DNA of 64,000 bases from Citricoccus alkalitolerans (lineage in GTDB: Bacteria > Actinomycetota > Actinomycetes > Actinomycetales > Micrococcaceae). Below, piece after piece: positions 49,801 through 60,164 of the stretch (its first letter is position 1; each line of letters starts with the position of its first letter). The position numbers and the translations under genes are program-made. The notes beneath the pieces are model-generated. The model saw only the letters and a program-made list of their open reading frames with translations, did no database searches and had not been told where the DNA came from. The stretch lies in assembly GCF_039528175.1 (NCBI RefSeq), contig NZ_BAAALH010000001.1:1240001-1304000 (forward strand), in the 5' to 3' direction.

Positions 49801-50151
49801 GCCAAAACGGGCTGAAGACACGGTGTGGCTCAGCGTCGTTCACGGCTGCCATCACATCCCCGCCCAGACGTCCTCCCTTGGCATCATTGGGCTCCACGGC
49901 CAAGACACGGCACCTCCCTCCGTTCAGGGTCAGACGGGGAGGGAGGTGGAGGGAGTGGAGGGAACCCCGCGCAGACGATGACTGCCTGCCGCCTGCCACG
50001 GCGTCGATACCCCGCCACGGGACGGAATCCCGCGCTGGGCTCGCCGGGGACGGGAAGTGGGGGGGGGAAGTGGGGAGGGAAGCGGGGAGGGAAATGGGGA
50101 GGGAAATGGGGAGGGAAATGGAGGCCCGCCGGCACATCCCGTTAACGACGA
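49801..50151. other. Gene-free interval upstream of mraZ, G-rich
   Basis: No credible gene is seen between the mraZ promoter and the DUF3040 terminator. The plus strand is strongly purine-biased in two blocks: about 49937-49962 (GGGAGG, GGTGG and similar) and the tandem repeat at 50052-50122. Long open frames through it on both strands encode low-complexity Ser/Pro/Leu or Gly/Glu repeats. Confidence 0.6.
50052..50122 (+). repeat. G-rich 12-bp tandem repeat (GGGAAATGGGGA)
   Basis: Copies at 50065-50076, 50077-50088, 50089-50100 and 50101-50112 follow GGGAARYGGGGA, with partial copies before (50052) and after (50113). The two units at 50089 and 50101 are identical. Runs of three and four G make it a good G-quadruplex candidate on the plus strand. 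Confidence 0.85.
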
Positions 50152-50176
50152 AACCCCGCCGCTGAGCGACGGGGTT
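50152..50176 (-). terminator. Terminator downstream of the DUF3040 gene
   Basis: AACCCCG-c-CGC-tga-GCG-a-CGGGGTT: seven plus three base pairs with one C/A mismatch, about 55 nt after the DUF3040 stop. On the minus strand the stem is followed by TTTCGT. It separates DUF3040 transcription from the mraZ promoter. Confidence 0.65.
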
Positions 50177-50231
50177 GCGATTGCGGACATGCCACGGCAT
50201 TCCGGAGCATTCAGTAGTGTTCAGCGCACGA

Positions 50232-50600
50232 TCAGGGTTCCTGGTTGCGGCGTTCCTCCCACCGCTGCTCCAGATTCGCCATGAAGGGCGAGTTCTTCTT
50301 TGCTGCGGTGGAGTCGTGGCCCCGTCCACCAGTGGTCTGCCGCGACCGACTCGTGGCCACGTAGACCCCAGCCGCCATGACGATGAACCCGATGATGCCC
50401 AACCAGATGAACTGTTGGGAGACGCCCCACAGGAGGGCGCCGAGTCCCACCGCCGCGGTCACCGCGCCGGCCACCAACCGGGTGGTCGAAAAACGAGAGG
50501 TACCCGCTTCACTCATGCTCGTGGCAAAGTGCGGGTCCTCTGCATTCAGCTGTTGTTCCAGCTGCTCAAGGAGCTTCTGCTCCCGCTCAGACAACGGCAT
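50232..50600 (-). CDS. DUF3040 membrane protein
   Basis: A 122-residue protein of the actinobacterial DUF3040 family, function unknown. The N-terminal signature PLSEREQKLLEQLEQQLNAE is followed by DPHFA, and two adjacent membrane segments lie at about 42-60 and 65-85, with a basic hydrophilic tail. Members of this family usually lie next to mraZ in actinobacteria, as here. ATG at 50600 has GGAGG upstream, and a TATGCT -10 lies further up. A terminator follows. Confidence 0.9.
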   Translation of the reverse strand: MPLSEREQKLLEQLEQQLNAEDPHFATSMSEAGTSRFSTTRLVAGAVTAAVGLGALLWGVSQQFIWLGIIGFIVMAAGVYVATSRSRQTTGGRGHDSTAAKKNSPFMANLEQRWEERRNQEP

Positions 50601-50713
50601 CGCTGCCTCCTCTTCCGGCCCGGGCCTTCCCGTCCCTCTAGCATAGGGCTCGGCCGGGGCCCCACGCCATATCGGTGACGCCCTTGACCGTCTTGATACG
50701 AACAGTTCCGCGA

Positions 50714-51982
50714 TCAGCGAATATCCTTGCGCCGATCCGGTCCTTTTTCCGGAGCGTTCCGCTCCACCAGCGTGGCCGGCTTCAACGCGACGTGTGGGAA
50801 TTTTCGGCGGATGTCATCGGCCACCCGATCCGCCTCGGACCAGTTTGCGGGAGGGCTTTCGTCCTCCCACAACAGAGCCTCCTGCACCACCTCGTCGGCG
50901 CCGGACAGCCGCTCTGCTCGGATCCCCAGCAACCGGACTGGGATGTGCTGACCGTCCGTGAGTCCGGCCAGGAGGGCCTCAGCAACCTCCGCGAGGGGCC
51001 CGGCGGAGTCCACGGGCGTCGTCAGCGTCATGATGCGGGTCTTCACGGACAGGTCCGGCGCCTTGACCTTGACGCTGACCGCCCCCGCGCGGAAGCCGGC
51101 GCGGCGTAGCCTGATAGCGCCCTCATGGGCCAGCGCCACCAGGTGCCGGTGGAGGACAGCCGGGTCGCGGACATCCTGCTCGAACGTCTTCTCCACACCC
51201 AGGCTCTTGGTCTCCCGCTCAGGCGTGACAGGACGGGGATCGATCCCCCGGGCCAGCTTCAGCAGGGCCGGCCCCTGGACTCCCAGCCACCGCTCCATCC
51301 GCTGTGGGGCCTGGGCCGCCAGATCAGCCACCGTGGTGAGGCCGGCCGCCATCAGTCGCTCACGCAGGACCGGCCCCACGCCCCAGAGGGCGGAGACCGG
51401 CAAGGGATCCAGAAAGGCGCGGGTCTGCTCCGGTGGGACCACCACCAGGCCATCGGGCTTGGCCCGCGTGGAGGCGATCTTGGCGACGGATTTGGTGGCC
51501 GCCGCACCAACGGTGCAGGGCAACCCCGTCCGTTCACGGACCTGCTCCCGGATCAGGGTGCCGATCCGCGCGGGCGAACCGAGCCGGCGTCGTGCCCCGG
51601 AGACGTCCAGGAAGGCCTCGTCGATGCTGAGCTGCTCCAGAGCCGGAGTGAAGGACTCCAGGATCCGCATCACCTCCGAGGAGGCCGCGGCATAGCGTTC
51701 GTGCCGGGGTTCCACCACGGCGACGCCCGGGCAGAGCGCCTGGGCGTGCGCCAGCGGCATGGCGGAGCGCACTCCGAAGGCACGTGCCTCATAGGAGGCC
51801 GACAGGACCACCGATCGGCCGCCACGATGTGCGACGAGCGAGGGGATCCCCGTGAGTTCCGGATGATCGAGCAGTTCCACCGCCAGGAAGAAGGCATCCA
51901 TGTCCACGTGCAGGATCACGGCGTCCCAGGAACCATCCGATCCGCCGCCCTCGGCGGATGTTGGGGTCCTGCGCTCTGTCAT
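50714..51982 (-). CDS. dinB: DNA polymerase IV (Y family)
   Basis: Translesion polymerase. Palm-domain motifs are ILHVDMDAFF (Asp27 and Asp29) and the catalytic LSIDEAFLDVSG (Asp121, Glu122); YEARAFGVRSAMPLAHAQ is the fingers signature, and GVGPVLRERLMAAGLTTVAD the thumb helix-hairpin-helix. The little-finger domain covers about residues 250-380. Length is 422 residues with a hydrophilic N-terminal tail of 20. ATG at 51982 is 6 nt from TAAGCT and lacks a ribosome binding site, so it looks leaderless. No LexA box is evident at the start. Confidence 0.94.
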   Translation of the reverse strand: MTERRTPTSAEGGGSDGSWDAVILHVDMDAFFLAVELLDHPELTGIPSLVAHRGGRSVVLSASYEARAFGVRSAMPLAHAQALCPGVAVVEPRHERYAAASSEVMRILESFTPALEQLSIDEAFLDVSGARRRLGSPARIGTLIREQVRERTGLPCTVGAAATKSVAKIASTRAKPDGLVVVPPEQTRAFLDPLPVSALWGVGPVLRERLMAAGLTTVADLAAQAPQRMERWLGVQGPALLKLARGIDPRPVTPERETKSLGVEKTFEQDVRDPAVLHRHLVALAHEGAIRLRRAGFRAGAVSVKVKAPDLSVKTRIMTLTTPVDSAGPLAEVAEALLAGLTDGQHIPVRLLGIRAERLSGADEVVQEALLWEDESPPANWSEADRVADDIRRKFPHVALKPATLVERNAPEKGPDRRKDIR

Positions 51983-51988
51983 GAAACC

Positions 51989-52017
51989 AGCTTAGAGCCC
52001 GCGGCCACCGGTAGTCT
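51989..52017. promoter_or_regulatory. Interlocked divergent promoters of dinB and the prenyl synthase gene
   Basis: The dinB -10 (TAAGCT on the minus strand, 51994-51989) and the prenyl synthase -10 (TAGTCT on the plus strand, 52012-52017) are separated by exactly 17 nt. Each -10 therefore occupies the -35 position of the other promoter. dinB is 6 nt from its -10 (leaderless); the plus-strand gene has a leader with AAGGAG. Confidence 0.5.
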
Positions 52018-52049
52018 GGGCACGCCGCCGAACCGCCCTAAGGAGCACC

Positions 52050-53159
52050 GTGCCTTTCCCCCCTTCTGCCCCCCAGCCCACCGACGTCGACCACGAGTCG
52101 GCCTTCGCCCAGGCCGTCGGGGACCGCATGGTCGAGCTATTGGACGGGTACCACGGCCGCGCTGCGGCGATCTCCGCCTCCGCCACTCCTTTGGTGGAGT
52201 CGATTGCCGGACTCGTCCGCGGCGGGAAGAGGATGCGGGCCGTGTTGTCCTGGTGGGGCTGGCAGGGTGCCGGCGGTCATCCCGATGACCCGTGCATCCT
52301 GGACGCAGCCGTGGCCCTCGAGTTGTTCCAGGCCGCGGCCCTGATCCATGACGACATCCTCGATCGGTCCGACACCCGCCGGGGAGCCCCCAGCATCCAC
52401 CGCGCCTTCGAGGTCCGGCACCAGCAGGCGGGTTGGCGGCAGGACCCGGGCCACTTCGGGGTGTCCGCCGCCATCCTGACGGGCGACCTGTGCCTGTCCC
52501 TGAGCGAGGAGGTGTTCGCCTCAGCCGCCGACGCCTCCCCGAACCCGGCGGGTGCGCGAAGCCTGTTCAACGAGATGCGCTTCGAGGTCATGGCCGGCCA
52601 GTACCTGGACATCCTCGACGAGGTCGAGGTGCCGGGTCAGGACCCGGCCGAGGCGCTGCAGCGGGCTCGCACGGTCCTGCGGTTCAAATCCGCCCGGTAC
52701 TCCGTGGTCCACCCGCTGGGCCTAGGTGGGATCCTGTCCGGCGCGGACGGGGACCTGCTGGAGCACTACGGGCGGATCTCCGCCCCCCTGGGTGAGGCGT
52801 TCCAGCTGCAGGACGATCTGCTCGGCGTCTTCGGTGACCCCGAGGTCACCGGCAAGCCGGCCGGGGACGATCTGCGCGAGGGGAAGCGCACCGAGTTGGT
52901 GGCACACGCCCTGGACCTGCTCACCCCCAGCCAGGTGGCAGAGGTGGAAGCAGCGCTGGGCGATCCGGAGCTGACCCCTGCGGCGGTGTCCCGGATCCAG
53001 ACCCTGATGGAGACAGGAGGCGCCCGCGCCCGGGTGGAACGCGAGGTCCTCGACCTCGGTGATGCTTCCTTGACCGCCCTGCTCGAAGCGCCCATGGATC
53101 AGGACGCCAAGGCAGGGCTGGAGCGGTTGGCCCGGCAGATCCTGGACCGGAAACACTGA
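52050..53159 (+). CDS. Polyprenyl (isoprenyl) diphosphate synthase
   Basis: Trans-prenyltransferase that condenses isopentenyl diphosphate with allylic diphosphates. The first Asp-rich motif is DDILDRSD (Asp101, Asp102, Asp108) followed by TRRG; the second is LQDDLLGVFGD (Asp255, Asp256). KRMRAVLSWWGW and FKSARYSVVHPLGLGG are further family features. Length is 369 residues. The first motif has four residues between the Asp pair and the last Asp, typical of enzymes making geranylgeranyl or longer chains; chain length is not decidable here. GTG at 52050 has AAGGAG upstream. Its position beside the Rv2175c and pknL homologues resembles idsA2 of Mycobacterium tuberculosis. Confidence 0.9.
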   Translation: MPFPPSAPQPTDVDHESAFAQAVGDRMVELLDGYHGRAAAISASATPLVESIAGLVRGGKRMRAVLSWWGWQGAGGHPDDPCILDAAVALELFQAAALIHDDILDRSDTRRGAPSIHRAFEVRHQQAGWRQDPGHFGVSAAILTGDLCLSLSEEVFASAADASPNPAGARSLFNEMRFEVMAGQYLDILDEVEVPGQDPAEALQRARTVLRFKSARYSVVHPLGLGGILSGADGDLLEHYGRISAPLGEAFQLQDDLLGVFGDPEVTGKPAGDDLREGKRTELVAHALDLLTPSQVAEVEAALGDPELTPAAVSRIQTLMETGGARARVEREVLDLGDASLTALLEAPMDQDAKAGLERLARQILDRKH

Positions 53160-53181
53160 CCTCCGGCCGGCGCACGGGCGA

Positions 53182-53571
53182 CTACCAGGCCAGCGCCTGC
53201 GCCCTCCGGCGTATCTCCGTCTTGCGGCCCTCCCGCAACGCGTCGATGGGGCGGCCCGGGAGGGATTCGTCCGAGGTGTAGAGCCAGCGAATGGCCTCGT
53301 CATCCGAGAAGCGGGCGTCCCTGAGGACCGAGATGGTCCCCTTCAGCGGCTCCAGGGGCCCCTCTTCGGTCAGGAAGAGGGCCGGAACGGCGCGGGCGTG
53401 GCGTTCACCGACCTTGGCGGTCAGCAACCGTCCGTCACTGACCATGTTGTGGACCCGAGTGACCGGGATGTCCCATTTCTCGGCCAGGTCGGGAAAGAAC
53501 TCCCAGTCCTGCACCAGGTCTTCGAGCGTCGGCTCCTGCGATGCGGCGTTGTTGCCTGCGGCGGTATTCAC
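53182..53571 (-). CDS. Rv2175c family DNA-binding protein
   Basis: A 129-residue protein with an N-terminal winged helix-turn-helix (LEDLVQDWEFFPDLAEKWDI, then VTRVHNMVSDGRLLTAKVGE) and the C-terminal Rv2175c domain (VLRDARFSDDEAIRWLYTSD, then LREGRKTEIRRRAQALAW). In M. tuberculosis the homologue is phosphorylated by the neighbouring kinase PknL, which reduces DNA binding; here a PknL-like kinase lies 2 kb away. GTG at 53571 is exactly 6 nt from TAGGCT, suggesting leaderless expression. It is convergent with the prenyl synthase gene and divergent from the LysM gene. The Thr-containing N terminus could be the phosphosite; that is inference. Confidence 0.88.
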   Translation of the reverse strand: MNTAAGNNAASQEPTLEDLVQDWEFFPDLAEKWDIPVTRVHNMVSDGRLLTAKVGERHARAVPALFLTEEGPLEPLKGTISVLRDARFSDDEAIRWLYTSDESLPGRPIDALREGRKTEIRRRAQALAW

Positions 53572-53577
53572 CTACCC

Positions 53578-53583
53578 AGCCTA
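53578..53583 (-). promoter_or_regulatory. Rv2175c-like gene leaderless promoter -10 (TAGGCT)
   Basis: On the minus strand TAGGCT, then GGGTAG, then the GTG start at 53571. No ribosome binding site is visible beyond the spacer. Confidence 0.5.
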
Positions 53584-53668
53584 ACGACTGACGCGGAACT
53601 GCGGGACAACCCTTCCCTCGGACGGTTGCCCCGCCTGTCCACGCGCAACGCGGCTACGTTGCCGAATC

Positions 53669-53735
53669 GTTACCGTCTAGATTCCCTTCCGTAACTACCT
53701 TCAGGTACGTTTACATCTGTCACATTTTCATTACA
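53669..53735 (+). promoter_or_regulatory. AT-rich upstream region of the LysM gene with MtrA-like half-sites
   Basis: GTTACC (53669) faces GTAAC (53691). Further on, TTACA (53711), TCACA (53720) and TTACA (53731) recur with 9 and 11 nt spacing. GTAAC/GTCACA-type repeats are reported for MtrA, which controls muralytic genes in actinobacteria. The -10 is unclear. About 85 nt of leader follow before the GAGGAAA and start. Confidence 0.3.
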
Positions 53736-53820
53736 GGCATCATCAGACGTGGTTTGTCATTCTGTTCACACCCGTGACGGGAGCAGCCTCGGTGGTGCAG
53801 CACCTTCAGAGGAAACCCAC

Positions 53821-55524
53821 ATGACTGATCGCCCTTCCGGCACGCCACGCCTGTTGAAGTCCGCCCTGGCCACGTCAACCCTGCCGCTCATGGTGCTGGG
53901 CTCGGCCGCCCTGGCCGCGCCGGCCGTAGCCGACGCCCCCCGCCAGGCGCTCACCCCCCGGGCCGCCTCACCCGTGAACATCGAGACCGCACAGGTGCGA
54001 CTCTCCTCCGCGACGCTGGCCTCCAGCGTTCCCACGTCCTTCTCCGGCGCCGGTGCCGTCAAGAGCGCCAAGGCCGCCGCCAGCTACACGGTCAAAGCCG
54101 GGGACACCCTGTCCCACATCGCCGTGCGCCATGATCTCTCCCTGTCGGCACTGTTGAAGGCCAATGGCCTCTCGGCCTCCACGATCATCCACCCGGGCCA
54201 GAAGCTCACACTCCCGGGCTCCGCGCCGTCGTCGTCGTCCACGTCTGCCCAGCCCGCATCCAGCGGCACCACTGCCCAGACCTACACCGTCAAGGCCGGG
54301 GACACCCTGTCCCATGTAGCCGTGCGCCATGGCCTCGCCCTCTCCTCCCTGCTGACGGCGAATGGCCTCTCGGCGTCGTCGATCATCTACCCCGGCCAGA
54401 AGCTCACGCTCTCCGGCGGCACCACGGTGGCTCCGGCCTCGTCCGGCACCTCCCCCACCGGCACCTCGACCACGGCCAAGACCTACACGGTCGCCTCGGG
54501 AGACACCCTGTATGGCATCTCCGCCCGCCACGGCGTCAGCCTGTCCGCCCTCCTCAAGGCCAATGGCATCTCCGCGTCCTCCACCATCTACCCGGGCCAG
54601 AAGCTCAAGCTCTCCGGTGGCGGCAGTGCCCCTGCCGCCACGCCGGCCGGCTCCGCAAGCGGGAACACCGCGTCCACGACCTACACGGTGAAGTCGGGCG
54701 ACACTCTCTCCGGCATCGCCGCTCGGAACGGCATGGGACTCTCCGTGCTGCTGAAGGCCAATGGCCTGTCCTCGACAGCGATCATCCACCCGGGCCAGAA
54801 GCTCAAGCTCTCCGGCAATACCACCGTCGCCCCTGCGTCATCCAGCGCTTCCGACGGAAGTACCGTGCAGTCGTACACCGTCAAGTCCGGTGACACCCTC
54901 TACGGCATCGCGTCACGGAACGGCATCAGCCTCGCCACCCTGCTGACGGCGAACGGCTTCAGTGAGTCAGCCACCATCCACCCGGGCCAGAAGCTCAATC
55001 TTTCCGGGTCCGGGGCATCCGCCGCCCCGGCCGAGGGCGACCTCGTCCCGAACACCTTCCTGCACTACACCTATCCAGACCACATCGTCCGCGACGCCAA
55101 CGAGAACAAGCGGGCGCTGCTCAATGCCGGAGTGCCCTCCCGTTCCCAGATGCAGGCGATCATCGCTGACACCGCCCGTCAGATGGGCGTCGATCCGTCC
55201 CTGGCCCTGGCCCACGCCTTCACCGAGTCCAGCTTCAACCACGCCTCGGTCTCCCCGGCCAATGCGATCGGTGCCATGCAGGTCATCCCGAGCTCGGGCG
55301 ACTGGGCATCAGACCTCGTCGGACGCAAGCTCAACCTGCTGGACCCGCATGACAACGCGACGGCCGGAATCGCGATCATCCGCCAGCTGCAGCGTACGGC
55401 CGGGTCCTTCGACATCGGTGTGGCGGCCTACTACCAGGGCCTGGGCGGTGTGCAGCGCAACGGCATGAAGTCGGACACCAAGGACTACGTGGCCAAGGTC
55501 AAGAACTACATGAAGCGCTTCTGA
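53821..55524 (+). CDS. Secreted LysM protein with five LysM repeats and a C-terminal lytic transglycosylase-like domain
   Basis: A 567-residue exported wall protein. Residues about 12-42 form a signal peptide (LLKSALATSTLPLMVLGSAA, then LAAPAVADA). Five LysM domains, each starting YTVxxGDTL and ending HPGQKL or YPGQKL, lie near residues 88-131, 154-197, 221-264, 287-330 and 352-395, joined by Ser/Thr/Pro linkers. The C-terminal SLT-like domain (about 445-560) has the catalytic Glu469 in HAFTESSFNH, AIGAMQVIPSSG and VAAYYQGLGGV. It probably cleaves peptidoglycan during growth or separation. ATG at 53821 follows GAGGAAA. It sits between the Rv2175c-like and pknL-like genes. Confidence 0.92.
   Translation: MTDRPSGTPRLLKSALATSTLPLMVLGSAALAAPAVADAPRQALTPRAASPVNIETAQVRLSSATLASSVPTSFSGAGAVKSAKAAASYTVKAGDTLSHIAVRHDLSLSALLKANGLSASTIIHPGQKLTLPGSAPSSSSTSAQPASSGTTAQTYTVKAGDTLSHVAVRHGLALSSLLTANGLSASSIIYPGQKLTLSGGTTVAPASSGTSPTGTSTTAKTYTVASGDTLYGISARHGVSLSALLKANGISASSTIYPGQKLKLSGGGSAPAATPAGSASGNTASTTYTVKSGDTLSGIAARNGMGLSVLLKANGLSSTAIIHPGQKLKLSGNTTVAPASSSASDGSTVQSYTVKSGDTLYGIASRNGISLATLLTANGFSESATIHPGQKLNLSGSGASAAPAEGDLVPNTFLHYTYPDHIVRDANENKRALLNAGVPSRSQMQAIIADTARQMGVDPSLALAHAFTESSFNHASVSPANAIGAMQVIPSSGDWASDLVGRKLNLLDPHDNATAGIAIIRQLQRTAGSFDIGVAAYYQGLGGVQRNGMKSDTKDYVAKVKNYMKRF
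54084..55010 (+). repeat. Five tandem LysM-coding repeats
   Basis: Units of about 195-200 nt recur at roughly 54084, 54281, 54481, 54680 and 54873. The block encoding GQKL and the downstream Leu-Ser-Gly is nearly identical each time. The repeats arose by duplication and are a likely place for copy-number change or misassembly. Confidence 0.8.
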
Positions 55525-55558
55525 CCCTCTGGTCCCCGGACCGGACGTTGGGCCGGTC

Positions 55559-55564
55559 TACCCT
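55559..55564 (+). promoter_or_regulatory. pknL-like gene leaderless promoter -10 (TACCCT)
   Basis: TACCCT, 6 nt (GTAATG), then GTG at 55571. The spacing rule seen at other genes here would make GTG 55571, not ATG 55568, the start. Confidence 0.4.
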
Positions 55565-55567
55565 GTA

Positions 55568-57871
<2,304 letters not shown>

Positions 57872-57906
57872 TCATCCCGTGTCCGGCGGCAGATCGTCCG
57901 GGCCAG

Positions 57907-57941
57907 GGCGGATGTCCAGCCGGTGGGGCCGGACGTCCGCC
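57907..57941. terminator. Bidirectional terminator between pknL and aroG
   Basis: GGCGGATGTCC (57907-57917) pairs with GGACGTCCGCC (57931-57941), eleven pairs including one wobble, with a 13-nt loop that is itself GC-rich. It lies between two convergent genes and can serve both. Confidence 0.65.
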
Positions 57942-57948
57942 GCGTGCT

Positions 57949-59352
57949 CTAGACGGAGCGATCGGGATGGGACAGGGCCTCCGTGACCAAGAACGCCATC
58001 TCGAGGGACTGTTGGTGGTTCAACCGCGGATCCACCAGCGTCTCGTAGCGGTCGGCAAAGGCCGACTCGTCGATCGGGTCCGAACCACCCAGGCACTCCG
58101 CTACGTCGTCACCGGTCATCTCCACGTGCAGACCCCCCGGGTAGGTCCCGGCAGCCCGGTGGACCTCGAAGAAGCCCCGCACCTCGTCCATGACGTCGTC
58201 GAACCGGCGCGTCTTGTACCCGTTGGCGGCGGTGACCGTGTTGCCGTGCATCGGGTCGGTGACCCACAGCGGCTGGGCTCCTGAGTCCCGGACCGCTTCC
58301 ACCAGGGCGGGCAGGTACTCCCGGATCCTGCCAGCACCCATCCGGGTGATGAAGGTCAGCCGGCCAGGCTCGCGTTCGGGATCGAGCTTGTCGATGAGCG
58401 CCAGGGCGTCTTCGGGCTTCGTGGTGGGCCCGAGTTTCACGCCGATCGGGTTCCGGACCTTGGAGAGGAACTCGACATGGGCGCCGTCCAGGTCCCGGGT
58501 CCGCTCGCCGATCCACAGGAAGTGCGCTGAGGTCGAGTACGGCAGCCCGGAGCGTGAGTCGATACGGGTCAGGGCCCGTTCATAGTCCAGCAGCAGGGCC
58601 TCGTGGGCCGTGAAGAAGTCCGTTCGACGCAGGGCGCTGAAATCCACACCCGCAGCGTCCATGAACCGCACCGCACGATCGATCTCGCCCGCGAGCTCCT
58701 CGTAGCGCGAGTAGGCAGGATTCTTCATGAAACCCTGGTTCCAGGCGTGCACGGACCGCAGATCGGCGAATCCACCCTGGGTGAAGGCGCGGACCAGGTT
58801 CAGCGTGGCGGCCGAGGTGTTGTATGCCTGGACCATGCGCTGTGGATTGTGGCGGCGGGACTCTGGTGTGAAGTCGAAGCCGTTGACGATCTCGCCCCGG
58901 AAGGACGGCAGGGTGACGCCGTCCCGGGTCTCCGTGTCCGAGGACCGGGGCTTGGCGAACTGTCCTGCCATCCGGCCCATCTTCACCACCGGCAGAGAAG
59001 CACCGTACGTCAGGACCACGGCCATCTGAAGAATGGTCTTGACCCGGGCACTGATCTTGTTGGCCGTGGCGCCGGCGAAGGTCTCGGCGCAGTCACCACC
59101 CTGGAGCAGGAAGGCCTCGCCCTGGGCGGCCGCCGCCAACTGCGTGCGGAGCACATCCACCTCACCGGCGAACACCAGCGGCGGGGCGGAGGACAGTTCC
59201 GCCATGGCTGACTCGAACTCGGCCGAATCCTCCCAGGTGGGTTGCTGAGAGACCGGCTTCGCCCGCCAGTCGTCCAGGCCGGGATAGTCGGCCGCGCCAT
59301 TCGATTGGGCTGAGCCGAAGGCCGGGAAGTCTGTGGTGGGATCCGAAATCAT
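57949..59352 (-). CDS. aroG: Class II 3-deoxy-7-phosphoheptulonate synthase
   Basis: First enzyme of the shikimate pathway; condenses phosphoenolpyruvate and erythrose 4-phosphate to DAHP. Class II (plant and actinobacterial type), 467 residues. Motifs: QQPTWEDSAEFESAMAEL, EAFLLQGGDCAETFAG (metal-binding Cys), GRMAGQFAKPRSSDTE, SAHFLWIGERTRDLDGAHVE, NPIGVKLGPTT, TRMGAGRIREYLP, VTDPMHGNTVTAANGYKTRR and GLHVEMTGDDVAECLGG. ATG at 59352 lies 6 nt from TACCCT, without a ribosome binding site. It is convergent with pknL, as in mycobacteria. Confidence 0.96.
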   Translation of the reverse strand: MISDPTTDFPAFGSAQSNGAADYPGLDDWRAKPVSQQPTWEDSAEFESAMAELSSAPPLVFAGEVDVLRTQLAAAAQGEAFLLQGGDCAETFAGATANKISARVKTILQMAVVLTYGASLPVVKMGRMAGQFAKPRSSDTETRDGVTLPSFRGEIVNGFDFTPESRRHNPQRMVQAYNTSAATLNLVRAFTQGGFADLRSVHAWNQGFMKNPAYSRYEELAGEIDRAVRFMDAAGVDFSALRRTDFFTAHEALLLDYERALTRIDSRSGLPYSTSAHFLWIGERTRDLDGAHVEFLSKVRNPIGVKLGPTTKPEDALALIDKLDPEREPGRLTFITRMGAGRIREYLPALVEAVRDSGAQPLWVTDPMHGNTVTAANGYKTRRFDDVMDEVRGFFEVHRAAGTYPGGLHVEMTGDDVAECLGGSDPIDESAFADRYETLVDPRLNHQQSLEMAFLVTEALSHPDRSV

Positions 59353-59358
59353 GGTTAC

Positions 59359-59364
59359 AGGGTA
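59359..59364 (-). promoter_or_regulatory. aroG leaderless promoter -10 (TACCCT)
   Basis: On the minus strand TACCCT, then GTAACC, then the ATG at 59352. The 6-nt spacing places the transcription start on the start codon. Confidence 0.55.
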
Positions 59365-59396
59365 CGGAACCCGGGCCGCGGATGCGTGCTTGTGAC

Positions 59397-60095
59397 CTAC
59401 TGAGCGTCCGGTGCGTCCGGTGCAGGCCTGCTCTTCACGGTGGAAGCGTAGACATCCACGTACTCCTGGCCGGAGAGTCTCCGGATGGCCTCCACGATCT
59501 GGTCAGTGACCTGCCGTTCCACGAAGCGGTCACCGGTGCGGTCGTAGTACTCGGAGAAGTCCAGGGGCTGGCCGAAGATCATGCCCACGCGGCGAATGCT
59601 CGGGATAGTGCGGCCGATGGGCTGAACCTTGTCTGTGCCGATCATCGCGATCGGCACCACGGGCACCCGGGCGTTCAGCGCGAGCTTGGCCACGCCCAGC
59701 TTGCCCCGGTACAGCCGTCCGTCCGGGCTGCGAGTGCCCTCCGGATAGATCCCGAGGAGCTTGCCGTCCTGCAACACCTCGAGGCCGGACCGGAGCGAGT
59801 CGAGCGAGGCCTTGCCGCCGGCCCGGTCCATGGGCAGCTGGTTGGTGGCCTCGAAGAACTTCCGGGTGATCCACCCCTTGGGTCCCCTGCCCGAGAAGTA
59901 CTCCTTCTTGGCCAGGAAGTGCACCTGCCGGTCCAGCTGGGCCGGCATGAAAATGGAGTCGGACACCGAGAGATGATTACTGGCCAGGATGGCCGCCCCC
60001 TCCTCGGGCACATTGTTCAACCCCTTGACCCAGGGACGGAACAGGAGGTTCGTCACGGGTGCCACCACGAAGGTCTTGGCGAACCAATAGAACAC
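59397..60095 (-). CDS. 1-acyl-sn-glycerol-3-phosphate acyltransferase family protein
   Basis: PlsC-type acyltransferase that probably acylates lysophosphatidic acid in phospholipid synthesis. The N-terminal hydrophobic segment (FYWFAKTFVVAPVTNLLF) anchors it to the membrane. The catalytic NHLSVSD box has His41 and Asp46; the substrate-binding YPEGTRS box has Glu119, and VPVVPIAMIGT is the fourth conserved block. Length is 232 residues. GTG at 60095 is preceded by GAGGAGAGG-type sequence and a -10-like TAGACT (60140-60135). It precedes aroG on the same strand with 44 nt between; the M. tuberculosis locus has a similar acyltransferase nearby. Confidence 0.9.
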   Translation of the reverse strand: MFYWFAKTFVVAPVTNLLFRPWVKGLNNVPEEGAAILASNHLSVSDSIFMPAQLDRQVHFLAKKEYFSGRGPKGWITRKFFEATNQLPMDRAGGKASLDSLRSGLEVLQDGKLLGIYPEGTRSPDGRLYRGKLGVAKLALNARVPVVPIAMIGTDKVQPIGRTIPSIRRVGMIFGQPLDFSEYYDRTGDRFVERQVTDQIVEAIRRLSGQEYVDVYASTVKSRPAPDAPDAQ

Positions 60096-60164
60096 GGAAG
60101 ATGAACCTCTCCTCAGACGGTGCGGACCCGCACCAGTCTAGGAGTCTGTCGCCACCGTGGCGGC

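Noticed and set aside
49748..50329. A 193-codon minus-strand frame upstream of mraZ
   Set aside because: It runs through the G-rich tandem repeats (giving Ser-Leu-Pro repeats), the DUF3040 terminator and the MraZ operator. It has no recognisable domain.
53572..53820. A c-di-AMP (ydaO-type) riboswitch before the LysM gene
   Set aside because: Such riboswitches often precede wall hydrolase genes in actinobacteria, so I looked for one. The conserved core segments are absent and the leader is too short.
54084..55010. A CRISPR-like array of regular repeats
   Set aside because: The period is about 200 nt, in frame, and encodes five LysM domains.
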